NCBI GenBank assembly: GCA_023362775.1
Contig: JALMGJ010000003.1
Span: 82,345,355 to 82,409,354 of the forward strand
Length of the DNA stretch: 64,000 nucleotides
Source: Charina bottae
Taxonomy: Eukaryota; Chordata; Lepidosauria; Squamata; Charinaidae
Direction of reading: 5' to 3'
Positions 53,495 to 63,225 of this stretch are shown here, piece after piece; the stretch's first letter is position 1; every line of letters begins with the position of its first letter. Position numbers and translations under genes: made by a program. The notes under the pieces were generated by a model that saw nothing but the letters and a program-made list of their open reading frames with translations, had not been told where the DNA came from and searched no databases.

Positions 53495-56131
53495 TTGCTA
53501 GAAGAATACATTAATAATAAAGTGGCTAAAGCAGTGCTTGGATACAATCCAAAAAACGATAGAATGATCTCAATTCGAATTCAGGGTAAGCCATTTAACA
53601 TCACAGTGATCCAAATATACGCCCCAACCACAGATGCTGAAGAAGCAGAAGTAGATCAGTTCTATGAGGATCTGCAGCACCTACTAGATAATACACCAAA
53701 AAGAGATGTTATTTTCATTACAGGAGACTGGAATGCTAAGGTGGGTGGTCAGACGACACCTGGAATTACAGGCAAGCATGGTCTGGGAGAACAAAATGAA
53801 GCAGGACATAGGCTGATAGAATTTTGCCAAGACAACTCACTGTGCATAACAAACACTCTCTTCCAGCAACCTAAAAGACGACTTTATACATGGACTTCAC
53901 CAGATGGTCGACACCGAAATCAGATTGACTACATCCTTTGCAGCCAAAGGTGGCGGACATCTATACAGTCGGTAAAAACAAGACCTGGAGCTGACTGTAG
54001 TTCAGATCACGAACTTCTTATTGCAAAATTTAGAATCAGACTAAAGAGAATAAGGAAGACCCACAGATCAGTTAGATATGAGCTCACTAATATTCCTAAG
54101 GAATATGCAGTGGAGGTGAAGAATAGATTTAAGGGACTAGATTTAGTAGATAGGGTCCCAGAAGAACTATGGACAGAAGTTCGCAACATTGTTCAGGAGG
54201 CGGCAACAAAAAACGTCCCAAAGAAAAAGAAAACCAAGAAGGCAAGATGGCTGTCTGCTGAAACACTGGAAGTAGCCCAAGAAAGAAGGAAAGCAAAAGG
54301 CAACAGTGATAGGGGGAGATATGCCCAATTAAATGCAAAATTCCAGAGGTTAGCCAGAAGAGATAAGGAATTATTTTTAAACAAGCAATGTGCGGAAGTG
54401 GAAGAAGACAATAGAATAGGAAGGACAAGAGACCTCTTCCAGAAAATTAGAAACATTGGAGGTAAATTCCAGGCAAAAATGGGTATGATCAAAAACAAGG
54501 ATGGTAAGGACCTAACAGAAGCAGAAGAGATCAAGAAAAGGTGGCAAGAATATACGGAAGATCTGTATAGGAAGGATAATAATATTGGAGATAGCTTTGA
54601 CGGTGTGGTCCGTGAGTTAGAGCCAGACATCCTGAAGAGTGAGGTTGAATGGGCCTTAAGAAGCATTGCTAATAACAAGGCAGCAGGAGACGACGGTATC
54701 CCAGCTGAACTGTTTAAAATCTTGCAAGATGATGCTGTCAAGGTGATACATGCCATATGCCAGCAAATTTGGAAAACACAAGAATGGCCATCAGATTGGA
54801 AAAAATCAACTTATATCCCCATACCAAAAAAGGGAAGCACTAAAGAATGTTCAAACTATCGAACAGTGGCACTTATTTCACATGCCAGTAAGGTAATGCT
54901 CAAGATCTTGCAAGGTAGACTCCAGCAATTCATGGAGCGAGAATTGCCAGATGTACAAGCTGGGTTTAGAAAAGGCAGAGGAACTAGAGACCAAATTGCC
55001 AATATCCGCTGGATAATGGAGAAAGCCAGGGAATTTCAGAAAAACATCTATTTCTGTTTTATTGACTATTCTAAAGCCTTTGACTGTGTGGATCATAACA
55101 AATTGTGGCAAGTTCTTGGTGGTATGGGGATACCAAGTCATCTTGTCTGCCTCCTGAGGAATCTGTATAACGACCAAGTAGCAACTGTAAGAACAGAGCA
55201 CGGAACAACGGACTGGTTTAAGATTGGGAAAGGAGTACGGCAGGGTTGTATACTCTCACCCTACCTATTCAACCTGTACGCAGAACACATCATGCGACAT
55301 GCTGGGCTTGAGGAATCCAAGGCTGGAGTTAAAATCGCTGGAAGAAACATTAACAATCTCAGATATGCAGATGATACCACTTTGATGGCTGAAAGCGAGG
55401 AGGAGTTGAGGAGCCTTATGACGAAGGTGAAAGAAGAAAGTGCAAAAGCTGGGTTGCAGTTAAACCTCAAAAAAACCAAGATTATGGCAACGAGCTTGAT
55501 TGATGACTGGCAAATAGAGGGAGAAAAAGTGGAGGCAGTGACAGACTTTGTATTTCTAGGCGCAAAGATTACTGCAGACGCTGACTGCAGCCAGGAAATC
55601 AGAAGACGTCTACTTCTTGGGAGGAGAGCAATGGCAAATCTTGATAAAATAGTTAAGAGCAGAGACATCACACTGACAACAAAGGTCCGCATAGTTAAAG
55701 CAATGGTATTCCCTGTAGTAACCTATGGCTGTGAGAGCTGGACCATAAGGAAGGCTGAGCGAAGGAAGATCGATGCTTTTGAACTGTGGTGTTGGAGGAA
55801 AATTCTGAGAGTGCCTTGGACTGCAAGATCAAACCAGTCCATACTCCAGGAAATCAAGCCAGACTGCTCACTTGAGGGAATGATATTAAAGGCAAAACTG
55901 AAGTACTTTGGCCACATAATGAGAAGACAGGATACCCTGGAGAAGAAGCTGATGATAGGGAAAGTGGAAGGCAAAAGGAAGAGGGGCCGACCAAGGGCAA
56001 GATGGATGGATGGTATTCTGGAGGTGACGGACTCAACCATTGGGGAGCTGGGGATGGTGACGGCCGACAGGAAGCTCTGGCGTGGACTGGTCCATGAAGT
56101 CACGAAGAGTCGGAAACGACTGAACGAATAA
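53495..56131 (+). CDS. Bov-B endonuclease/reverse transcriptase, intact frame lacking its N-terminus
   Basis: The 878-codon frame starts in flanking DNA; the Bov-B match begins at about residue 8 (NKVAKAVLGYNPKNDRMI). Endonuclease motifs include FITGDWNAKVG (about 78), NQIDYILCSQRW (145) and SDHELLIAKF (172). The first ~100 residues of the domain, with catalytic Asn and Glu, are missing. RT motifs are NYRTVALISHASK, QAGFRKGRGT, FIDYSKAFDCVD (524), GVRQGCILSPYLFNLY (580) and NLRYADDTTLMAES (624), all with catalytic aspartates kept. The C-terminus ends GLVHEVTKSRKRLNE. The RT could be functional, but the endonuclease cannot. Confidence 0.95.
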   Translation: MLEEYINNKVAKAVLGYNPKNDRMISIRIQGKPFNITVIQIYAPTTDAEEAEVDQFYEDLQHLLDNTPKRDVIFITGDWNAKVGGQTTPGITGKHGLGEQNEAGHRLIEFCQDNSLCITNTLFQQPKRRLYTWTSPDGRHRNQIDYILCSQRWRTSIQSVKTRPGADCSSDHELLIAKFRIRLKRIRKTHRSVRYELTNIPKEYAVEVKNRFKGLDLVDRVPEELWTEVRNIVQEAATKNVPKKKKTKKARWLSAETLEVAQERRKAKGNSDRGRYAQLNAKFQRLARRDKELFLNKQCAEVEEDNRIGRTRDLFQKIRNIGGKFQAKMGMIKNKDGKDLTEAEEIKKRWQEYTEDLYRKDNNIGDSFDGVVRELEPDILKSEVEWALRSIANNKAAGDDGIPAELFKILQDDAVKVIHAICQQIWKTQEWPSDWKKSTYIPIPKKGSTKECSNYRTVALISHASKVMLKILQGRLQQFMERELPDVQAGFRKGRGTRDQIANIRWIMEKAREFQKNIYFCFIDYSKAFDCVDHNKLWQVLGGMGIPSHLVCLLRNLYNDQVATVRTEHGTTDWFKIGKGVRQGCILSPYLFNLYAEHIMRHAGLEESKAGVKIAGRNINNLRYADDTTLMAESEEELRSLMTKVKEESAKAGLQLNLKKTKIMATSLIDDWQIEGEKVEAVTDFVFLGAKITADADCSQEIRRRLLLGRRAMANLDKIVKSRDITLTTKVRIVKAMVFPVVTYGCESWTIRKAERRKIDAFELWCWRKILRVPWTARSNQSILQEIKPDCSLEGMILKAKLKYFGHIMRRQDTLEKKLMIGKVEGKRKRGRPRARWMDGILEVTDSTIGELGMVTADRKLWRGLVHEVTKSRKRLNE

Positions 56132-56153
56132 ACAACAAAAACAGAAGAATACA
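53500..56153 (+). mobile_element. Bov-B (RTE) retrotransposon, nearly complete, with target-site duplication
   Basis: The body (about 53511-56142) is flanked by a perfect 11-bp duplication AGAAGAATACA (53500-53510, 56143-56153). It lies inside an L1 relic whose frame resumes after the second copy. The 3' end is GTCGGAAACGACTGAACGAA with an AAC-rich tail. It is truncated only at the 5' end, within the endonuclease region. Intact coding sequence and a perfect duplication mark it as the youngest large insertion seen here. Confidence 0.95.
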
Positions 56154-56974
56154 AAGTGATCTTAAGAAAGAAGGAGGGATCTTGAAAAAGATGACAGAAT
56201 TTGAAACACTTAAACAAAACCATCTATTAAGACGTATATATAAACTGTTATTGAAATATGATATGGAGACAGAACACATTAAATATTGCATGATAAAGTA
56301 GATGCAAAACTTCAGAGAAATAATCACAGTAGAGCAATGAGAACAATGGAAAAAACCAATAAAATTTACTCCAAGCTATAATTTGAGGGAAAATTGGAAT
56401 AAAATATTTTATAGATAGTATATAACTCCATCAATGATTACCAAGACAGACAAATAATACAACAACAAATGTTGGAAATGTTACAACAAAGAAGGAACAT
56501 TTTAACAAATGTGGTGGTCTTGCAAAAAAACAAATAAATAAAATTCAAAACTATTGGAAGGAAATACATAAAAACATCCAGAAAATTTTAAACACAAAAT
56601 ATGTACTGAAATCACAAATATTTTTATTACGAATAATTACAGAAAATATAAAGGAAACGTATCACAATTTACAAAGATATATGCTGACAGCTACAAGAAC
56701 AAATCTGACACAAAATTGCAAAAGTGAATTGCTGACAATACAAGATTGGAAGACCAAAACTGGAGAATATGCAGTAATGGCAATTTGACAGTATATATTT
56801 ATAATAAAAACCTAATTAAATTCAAGCAGGAATGGCTATATTTATTGATAAAAGCATATGGTATCTTGTGGTGATGTTAGAGATATGTTTGCTAGGGACA
56901 TGAATGTGTATGCACTTTTGTATGTTATTGGCTGAGAACCTGAATGATTTTCAACAATTGTTATATTGTATGAT

Positions 56975-57560
56975 GAAATGAGTTTTGATTATGTGCCATC
57001 AAGTTGTTTTTGACTCCTCGTGACCACTTAGATAGATTTTCTCCATGAGATGAAATGAGTATGGATCTTAAAATTAATGTATCAAAGATCAAGGTAGTTG
57101 TATCTGATAAGGAAAATGAAGCAAACATTTGCAACTTATATATATTTGGGGAAAAATATATCCCCAATTTTCTATATGAAGAGAGAGTTGGAAATGTCAG
57201 GAAAAACATAAAAGTAAGTTGAATGAAGTGAGAATGGTTTACTTAAGAAGTGGGTGTGTTAAAGCAAAAAGGATCAAGAATGAATGGGCAATGAATGAAT
57301 CTGCATACAAAAGTAAGTGACTCATATAAAATAAGTATGTTGAGATGGTTTGGTCACAAAGGGGGAATGAACAAGGACTGAATTGCAAAATAAGTATATG
57401 AAAAATGAATAGAGAGGAAGGGAGGACCAAGAAAGTCATGGTTGGATGGAGTTGACAAGATCTCCAGAAAGAGAAAGATGAGAATTTAAAGAGCAAATGG
57501 CAGTATTTGAAACAGCATGTAGAAGTGTTGAAGCCAAAGGTGGTTTGCAACAACAGAAAG
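56975..57560 (+). mobile_element. Old LINE C-terminal relic, unplaced clade
   Basis: Broken frames read SMLRWFGHKGGMN, then GGPRKSWLDGVDKISRK, the layout of C-termini of RTE-like or related LINEs (RWFGH..., PRKSWLDG). It differs from Bov-B and from the 17-kb RTE. At 56985-57050 a short stretch (TATGTGCCATCAAGTTG, GATTTTCTCCATGAG) resembles a SINE/LINE end on the other strand. Confidence 0.5.
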
Positions 57561-57654
57561 GTACAGTGAACTCTGTTGGTATAAACCAGGTTTAGTTTAA
57601 TTTTCTTTTTATTATCTCCTGCCTCCAACTTCTTTTACTTGCTACTTTTTAAAT

Positions 57655-57886
57655 TTTATTTATTTATTTAATTTTCTATCTCCCCTTGATTATTTTTATA
57701 AATAACTTAAGGCGGCGAACATACCTAACACTCCTTCTTCCTATTTTCCTCACAACCCTATGAGGTGAGTTGGGCTGAGAGAGAGTGACTGGCCCAAGGT
57801 CACCCAGCCAGCTCTCATGCCTAAGGCGGGACTAGAACTCTCTGTCTCCTGGTTTCTAGCCCGTTGCCTTAACCACTAGACCAAAA
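57655..57886 (-). mobile_element. MIR/CORE-like tRNA-derived SINE
   Basis: The head at the right reads GGTCTAGTGGTTAAGGCAAC on the minus strand, followed by a box B-like GAGTTCTAGTCCC. The middle (CTGGCTGGGTGACCTTGGGC on the minus strand) is the MIR-type core. The tail matches the fragment at 38529-38658. Confidence 0.75.
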
Positions 57887-57990
57887 TTTATATCCTTATT
57901 TTATTTATTTGTCATATTTATATCCCGCCCATCTCCCCCGCAAGGAGGGACCCTGGGTGGTTCTTGCCCTGGACGGTTCTCGCCCTTAGC
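57887..57990 (-). mobile_element. L2 3' end fragment
   Basis: An AT-rich tail and ATATCCCGCCCATCTCCCCC...GACCCTGGGTGG, the L2 terminal hairpin. Confidence 0.75.
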
Positions 57991-58539
57991 TTAATATTGC
58001 TTCTCCAAAAATGGAGTAGGAATCTTTGTATGCCAGTCTACACTATTCATGTATGTTCAAATTGCCAATGGAAGGTGCAAATACTAACTACTGAAAAAAG
58101 TAGACACAGCTGTGCTAATAACTCAAAACCAGCATTTCCTTTAAAACAATCAAACCCACAAAACTACTGACAAAATTTGCAATTCCCATAAGGAAAACTT
58201 TGTTCAATAAATCTTCCCAGAGAGAAATGCTTGTTGTGATCTGACGATGTGAGAACAAGCAATACATAATGTACTTCCCTTGAACTAAGCAATCAATCAA
58301 GAATGTATCAAAGGAGGGTTCTGTTATTCTGCTCAACTGAAGCAAAAAGATGCGGAATTTTGATCACATACTACTCTTTCACCTCTTGGAAATGAAGGAA
58401 TATTGCAGGTTTCTCTCATGTATTTCTTTACAAGTTGTTGGAAGTATGTAATCCTCCAAATGCTATCGGCATACACTTCTAACTTTCCTGATAACTGATT
58501 ATTCAAGCCATGGCTAATGGAAGTCAGGAGATCGAGAAC
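57991..58539 (-). other. ST7L intron, unassigned
   Basis: No feature recognised. Confidence 0.5.
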
Positions 58540-58828
58540 ATCTAGAGCAGGGCTTTCCGAAGTTTTCCCGCGGCGACACACCAACCGCCCGCTGTTGGTG
58601 TGTCGCCGCGGGAAAACCCGGAAGTGCCGCCATTGCGGCAGCGCGCAAAAACCCGGAAGCGCTGCTGCCGCTTTCGAGTTTTTGCGCACTGCCGTTGGTG
58701 TGTCGCCGCGGGAAAACCCAGAAGCGCTGATGATGATCAGCGCTTCCGGGTTGTGTGGCGACACACCAGACTGTGTGTGGCGACACACTTTTGTGTCGCG
58801 ACACAGTTTGGAAAGCTCTGATCTAGAG
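58540..58828. mobile_element. GC-rich hAT-type MITE with ATCTAGAG duplication, copy 2
   Basis: The 273-bp body (58548-58820) is very similar to the copy at 24928-25198, with the same CAGGGCTTTCC / GGAAAGCTCTG ends and internal GTGTGTCGCCGCGGGAAAAC blocks. It retains more CpG sites than the first copy. The 8-bp duplication ATCTAGAG flanks it (58540-58547, 58821-58828). Both targets share the core TCTAGA. Confidence 0.9.
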
Positions 58829-59075
58829 GGACTGAGGTTCCTCACTATGGTTTAGAAAGTAAATTTTTCAACATGGAAAGGAACTGCACTGCAAATATTG
58901 CACGTTGCAAAGATAACATAGAGAGAGACTCTGGTATAGCAGATCAATGCTGTCCTTTCTTGTAGCCACATTTAAAGCTAAGAGTATTTTAACATACAGA
59001 TGCATGGAATGCATTTGTGTGGAAATATAGTATACAAATGCCATGCCTATAAATAAAGAAAAAAAAGCCACTTAC

Positions 59076-59168
59076 TTGGTAATAACTCTCTGTCTGCTGT
59101 CTCTGTGCAGCTGGGATAGGGATAAAATAGATGTCCCTTTTCTAATGGATATGGAATCATTCTAAATG
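59076..59168 (-). CDS. ST7L: ST7-family protein, internal coding exon
   Basis: The 93-bp exon has acceptor CCTCTCTTTCAG and donor CCAA/GTAAGTGG. It is phase 1 at both ends and encodes [20 protein letters not shown] and [10 protein letters not shown]. The split codon with the upstream exon (GGC A + CA) gives GT, yielding TWEGTFRMIP, as in the family. The serine in YPYPSC is ST7L-like from memory (ST7 has isoleucine). The exon lies only 1.5 kb from its upstream neighbour. Confidence 0.93.
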
Positions 59169-60662
59169 CTGAAAGAGAGGGAAAAATAATGATTGACATC
59201 AAATAATGGAACATTACTTTATAATTTCTACAAGTGTTACATATATAGGACCTTGGTTAAGTTACTTCTCAGTGTAAAGTCTGTAAAAATGTTAGAAGGA
59301 TAAGAAACTTGTCTATGAGGATTGTGAAGGTAATCTCAGTATAAAATACAGTGGGATTTGCCTAGCAGCCACAAAAAACACAGATGAGAATTCCAAAACA
59401 GATATTTAACAGAAAAAGGTACTTAAGCTTTCTTGGAGGAACCTGTGATCAAACTCATTTTAAGCAATGCCATCTTTTCCTCATCAGATCCACTAAAATT
59501 TACTTTCAGCAACCTAGTGACCTTCTTCACAAGCCAAACAGGATATAAGTATTGCTTGAATTTTGCAAATAGCTTGTTGATATTCAACAGTGTAAACTCA
59601 CTGTGATCCAAACAATATATAGGGTGATGCTTCTGACCCCTTTGATTTCAACACCTGCCTTCACAGTGACACCCAAGTAGGGTTAGACAGGAAAAACAGT
59701 AATCCTCAAAATACCTTACAATCTATATTACAGTGTTACATTAATACAGAGGCTTATTCTTCTATATAGCCTAATAATGAATTAAGCACTCTACCCAGCT
59801 TAGAAAAGCTTTGTTGGATGGCATGGTATAAACACATGATAACTTGCAATGCAGCTATTTTGAAACAGTATGGTAACAAATGATTTTTATGTTTCTACTT
59901 ATTAGATTTTGCCAGAGTTTAACAGTCAAAGAGTGGGAGGTAAAATACTGTCTGCAAATTGATAGTGAAACATAAGTTAAAAATCAGTATCTGATTCTAT
60001 TTCTACAGTTTAATAACAAAAAAAATAATCTCCAACAATCAGCAATTTCCCCTAAGTGTTCTGAAAACAATAGATAACTTTAAGCTGGGGCAAAGAAATC
60101 AAGCATGGCTGTTTGTGATGGATTTATTATAAGAAATCCAATGGAGCTTTCTTATAATCTATCTTGTTCTAGATTTCCAACAAGTCTAAGCTGAAAACAG
60201 CATTTGAATTAAGTTTCCCAGTAAAAAGAAGACAAGATTAAATTCACTGAAGTTTGGGGAGTTTAAGAATGTCATTTTATTTAAATATTAGAAGCTTTAC
60301 AAACAGAAATGTGGGAAAACAAAGTAAGAGGTATCTGCTCAAAAGGGAAATACAGTATGGTGAGGGGAGAATATACATCTTTATTTTCCTTAGAAGAAAG
60401 TAAACCTCTAGAGCTGACATCAATTCCATCTGAGGTTTGTAATGCTAAGCACAACTGCCATCAATAAGCCACCAACAGATCATGGTTTCAAACTATAGTT
60501 TACTATCAAGCTGTCGTTTACTGTAACAGACCATGGCTTTAAACTGTAGTCTACTATCATAAAAACAAACTGATCCATTCACAGATCCTGTTAAAATGTG
60601 TCAGAGCAGTGTGTTAAGCTAGTAAAAAAATAAGTTCATACTACTGACAGAAGAATACTTAC
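59169..60662 (-). other. ST7L intron between exons 59076-59168 and 60663-60813
   Basis: 1,494 bp with no repeat recognised, the only intron in the window without a clear mobile element. Confidence 0.6.
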
Positions 60663-60813
60663 TGCCTTCCCATGTGCAGTGCAGCAAGTTAAGGGCCCCT
60701 TCTACTCGCTTCCAGTGCTGAAGATGGAAGAATGCGTAAGCCACTGCTTCACTGTCCCCACGCTTCAGAATGTGCTCCGGAGGCAAAATTAAGCTTTTCA
60801 TTTCTAGCAAGTA
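60663..60813 (-). CDS. ST7L: ST7-family protein, internal coding exon
   Basis: The 151-bp exon has acceptor CCTTTTCTTCCAG and donor GGCA/GTAAGTATT. It starts in phase 0 and ends in phase 1. It encodes [40 protein letters not shown] and [10 protein letters not shown], nearly identical to the vertebrate ST7/ST7L segment after the tetratricopeptide-like region. Upstream exons lie beyond the right edge. Confidence 0.94.
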
Positions 60814-61429
60814 CTGGAAGAAAAGGTGTGAAGTGATGCGAAACTATACAGAACACTACACCTAAGTATTTTCTTTGTAAATATTTTAAGATTAGTTTAA
60901 TCTTGATTTGTATATCCAAAAGAGAAATCAATGCTTGCAATAAAATGTGAATTATTTGGCAAATGCAAATTTATAGATGTTTTTGTGCATCTTTCACAGT
61001 GGGAAAGACCAAACCAATTTAACATGGATATTTTATGTGAATATTCTTATGTTATACTACTTTGTGCAAAATGGTTCCAGGAACAAATCATTTGTTCAAT
61101 GATTTAGACAAAATAGAAGATAGCAACTGTTTTGAAACCGGTTAAAGCTTTTAATTAATATAATGCAATTACTGAATTACGTATTAATGGTGATTCTCAG
61201 TTCTTTGTTCTTCAAATAAAGCAGTTCAAGAGAACAGCAACCTAATGCAAATCAGAATAAAAATCACATTGGCAGCCAAAGGCCAGTTACTTCCTCACTT
61301 CAGCAAAAGCCATGAGAAGCCTTCTATGCATTCCCATCTTCCTTCCTTTTTTATCAATTGCAGATAATTCTTTATCCAACAAGAAAGTTATATTACCTAG
61401 ATGTTAATACCAAATCCAAACTTAGAGGA
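60814..61429 (-). other. ST7L intron, unassigned
   Basis: No feature recognised. Confidence 0.5.
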
Positions 61430-62115
61430 TGCTACTAAAGACAAGTTTTGTTAATCCCAATGTTTAACCCCTGGTTAGAAAGAGTTATTGGCAAGCTTCA
61501 CTCCCTAGGAGTCTCTCTGGAGAACCTTTGCCCATTATATTTCAATAACACGAGAAATATCTTTACACAGTATATCAGATAAAAGAGGGAGGAGCCCGCA
61601 ACTGCTTAACTGTCAGAGAAAGAAACTTAGGAAGGATCCACCCTAATTGATCAGGCTGTAAAAAGGGACGGTGGGAGATTGGTACTTTCAGACTTGCAAG
61701 ATTCTGTTAATGTAGCCTTACAATAAAGTAGAATTAGCTTATCTGGTCATGTTTCCTGTCTGGTTTACCTGGGAGGGCTGACATTTTGGCCAAGCTGGAT
61801 GCATTGCCTTCTGCCATCCTGTTGGGGCACTACAAAAATGTTTCCCTTCATCAGTGTATATATCCTTATGGGGACAACTCAGTGGAGTCTTTGAACCATG
61901 TTTTTTCACTGTTCTCTCTACATGAAATCCTGATCAACTATTTATTCTAAAGAAATTTCCTGGTAGAAATGCACCTTTGTATGCATTAACTGACTCACCT
62001 CAAGTCTGAACATTTGTACTAATTTTCTTTCTTTTTAGACTTATATATTTTCATTTTTACCTGATTTAGTTTTTTTCTGACTGCTGACCTTACAGCCATA
62101 ATAAAGATTTGATAA
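61430..62115 (+). mobile_element. Old LINE 3' relic, same family as 1018-3303
   Basis: Near 61850-61960 the plus strand reads ICPYGDNSVESLNHVFFHCS and LYMKS, aligned by eye with CVCGDPAIEDIAHVLFDCKL of the 1-kb LINE. The 3' end is TGCTGACCTTACAGCC followed by ATAATAAAG, like the other family ends. Coding sequence is heavily decayed. Confidence 0.55.
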
Positions 62116-62564
62116 AGATTTAAATTATGTGCCATTAGAAAATATTATCCTGGTAAAAGATAATTCTTATAAAAGAATGACTTGTGTACAGATAGGATAG
62201 CAGCTCAAGCAGCCACAGTTAAGTAGATGTGTAATGCAAGTGTTAGAGATGTTTACAAAAGTACAGTATCTCATACTTTTATACATATAACTCAAAAGTG
62301 ATATGCTTGTTTATCTTAGTTGGAGTTATCCATTACTAAGTAGGTTTCAAATGAAAGTCACTAATAAGACCCTTAACTGAAAAAAGCAGCAAATTTAAAA
62401 ATGGTTAAAGTTCACATATTTATAACCATTCAATTAACTGACGTCTACAATTTATTTATGCAATAGCCCATTCCATTCAGTAATAGCCAATTTAATTTCA
62501 CATTTGATCACTGTGCCCAATACTTGTTAATTCTCCACAAAACCCTAAGAGTGTAGCCAACTTG
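62116..62564 (-). other. ST7L intron, unassigned
   Basis: No feature recognised. Confidence 0.5.
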
Positions 62565-62625
62565 TTTTTATTATTTGGATTTATCACCGCCCATCTCTAC
62601 CGTGGTAGACTCTGGGCGGTTGCTT
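62565..62625 (-). mobile_element. Minimal L2 3' end
   Basis: TATTTGGATTTATCACCGCC then GGTAGACTCTGGGCGGTTGC, the terminal hairpin only. Confidence 0.65.
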
Positions 62626-63157
62626 TACTCCAGTAGATACCACAAACAATAAGATTATTTACTAATCCAGTTTAGAGGATTTAACTTTCCCCAGTCCAAT
62701 TCTTGAAGGAATGTAGCCAAGGTTGTGGCCCTAGTCAAACCAAATGAATTTACTGTCTGACTAGGTTCTTCTCTTAGTGTCTTGAGGCTATTTCTGGGAG
62801 GGCAATACTCTTACTAATCCTATTTAATCCTCTTTGACCATTTTTTTTAACCAGTAAGGAATCATCCACACATTGTCATAGCGTGAAAGTGGCTTCAAAT
62901 ATCCAATCTCTGCCATGATTGTTCTTAGTCCATGAAATTATTAGCTTGGTGTTTGTTTATAAATAGAAGGGGAAATCTGCAACAATTATCAACTCTGGAC
63001 TAAATTAATGACATCTTATCAAACCATCTATTATAAACACTTGATTATATCATGTAGTTTAAATAGCCATGAAGAGAGCCACAGGTATTCTAGCCAACTA
63101 TAAATGCCCATTTTACTCAATGAACTTATTTTTAGTACTGTAGAGATACATAGGATT
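62626..63157 (-). other. ST7L intron, unassigned
   Basis: No feature recognised. Confidence 0.5.
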
Positions 63158-63225
63158 ATTTATTTATTTATTATTTAGACTTATATTACCGCCCATCTCC
63201 CCCAATCGGGGGACTGCTAGCTCGT
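63158..63225 (-). mobile_element. Minimal L2 3' end
   Basis: A (TTTA)n tail, then ATATTACCGCCCATCTCCCC and a partial second hairpin half. Confidence 0.65.

Larger units (their letters stand above)
51075..56900 (+). mobile_element. L1-type LINE relic, host of several nested insertions
   Basis: Scattered plus-strand blocks read as L1 ORF2: KCYADDEVLTITQSQ near 51160, MNILLKMNFLFQRHQFQYQT near 51500, and ARRIQSDLKKEGGILKKMTE rejoined across 53500/56154. At 56460-56530 comes CWKCYNKEGTF, then MWWSCKK, the L1 C-terminal cysteine motif. Stops are frequent. The relic is interrupted by a short L2 tail (51712-51757), a palindromic Penelope element (51945-52535), an L2 fragment (52567-53393) and Bov-B (53511-56142). 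Confidence 0.78.
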
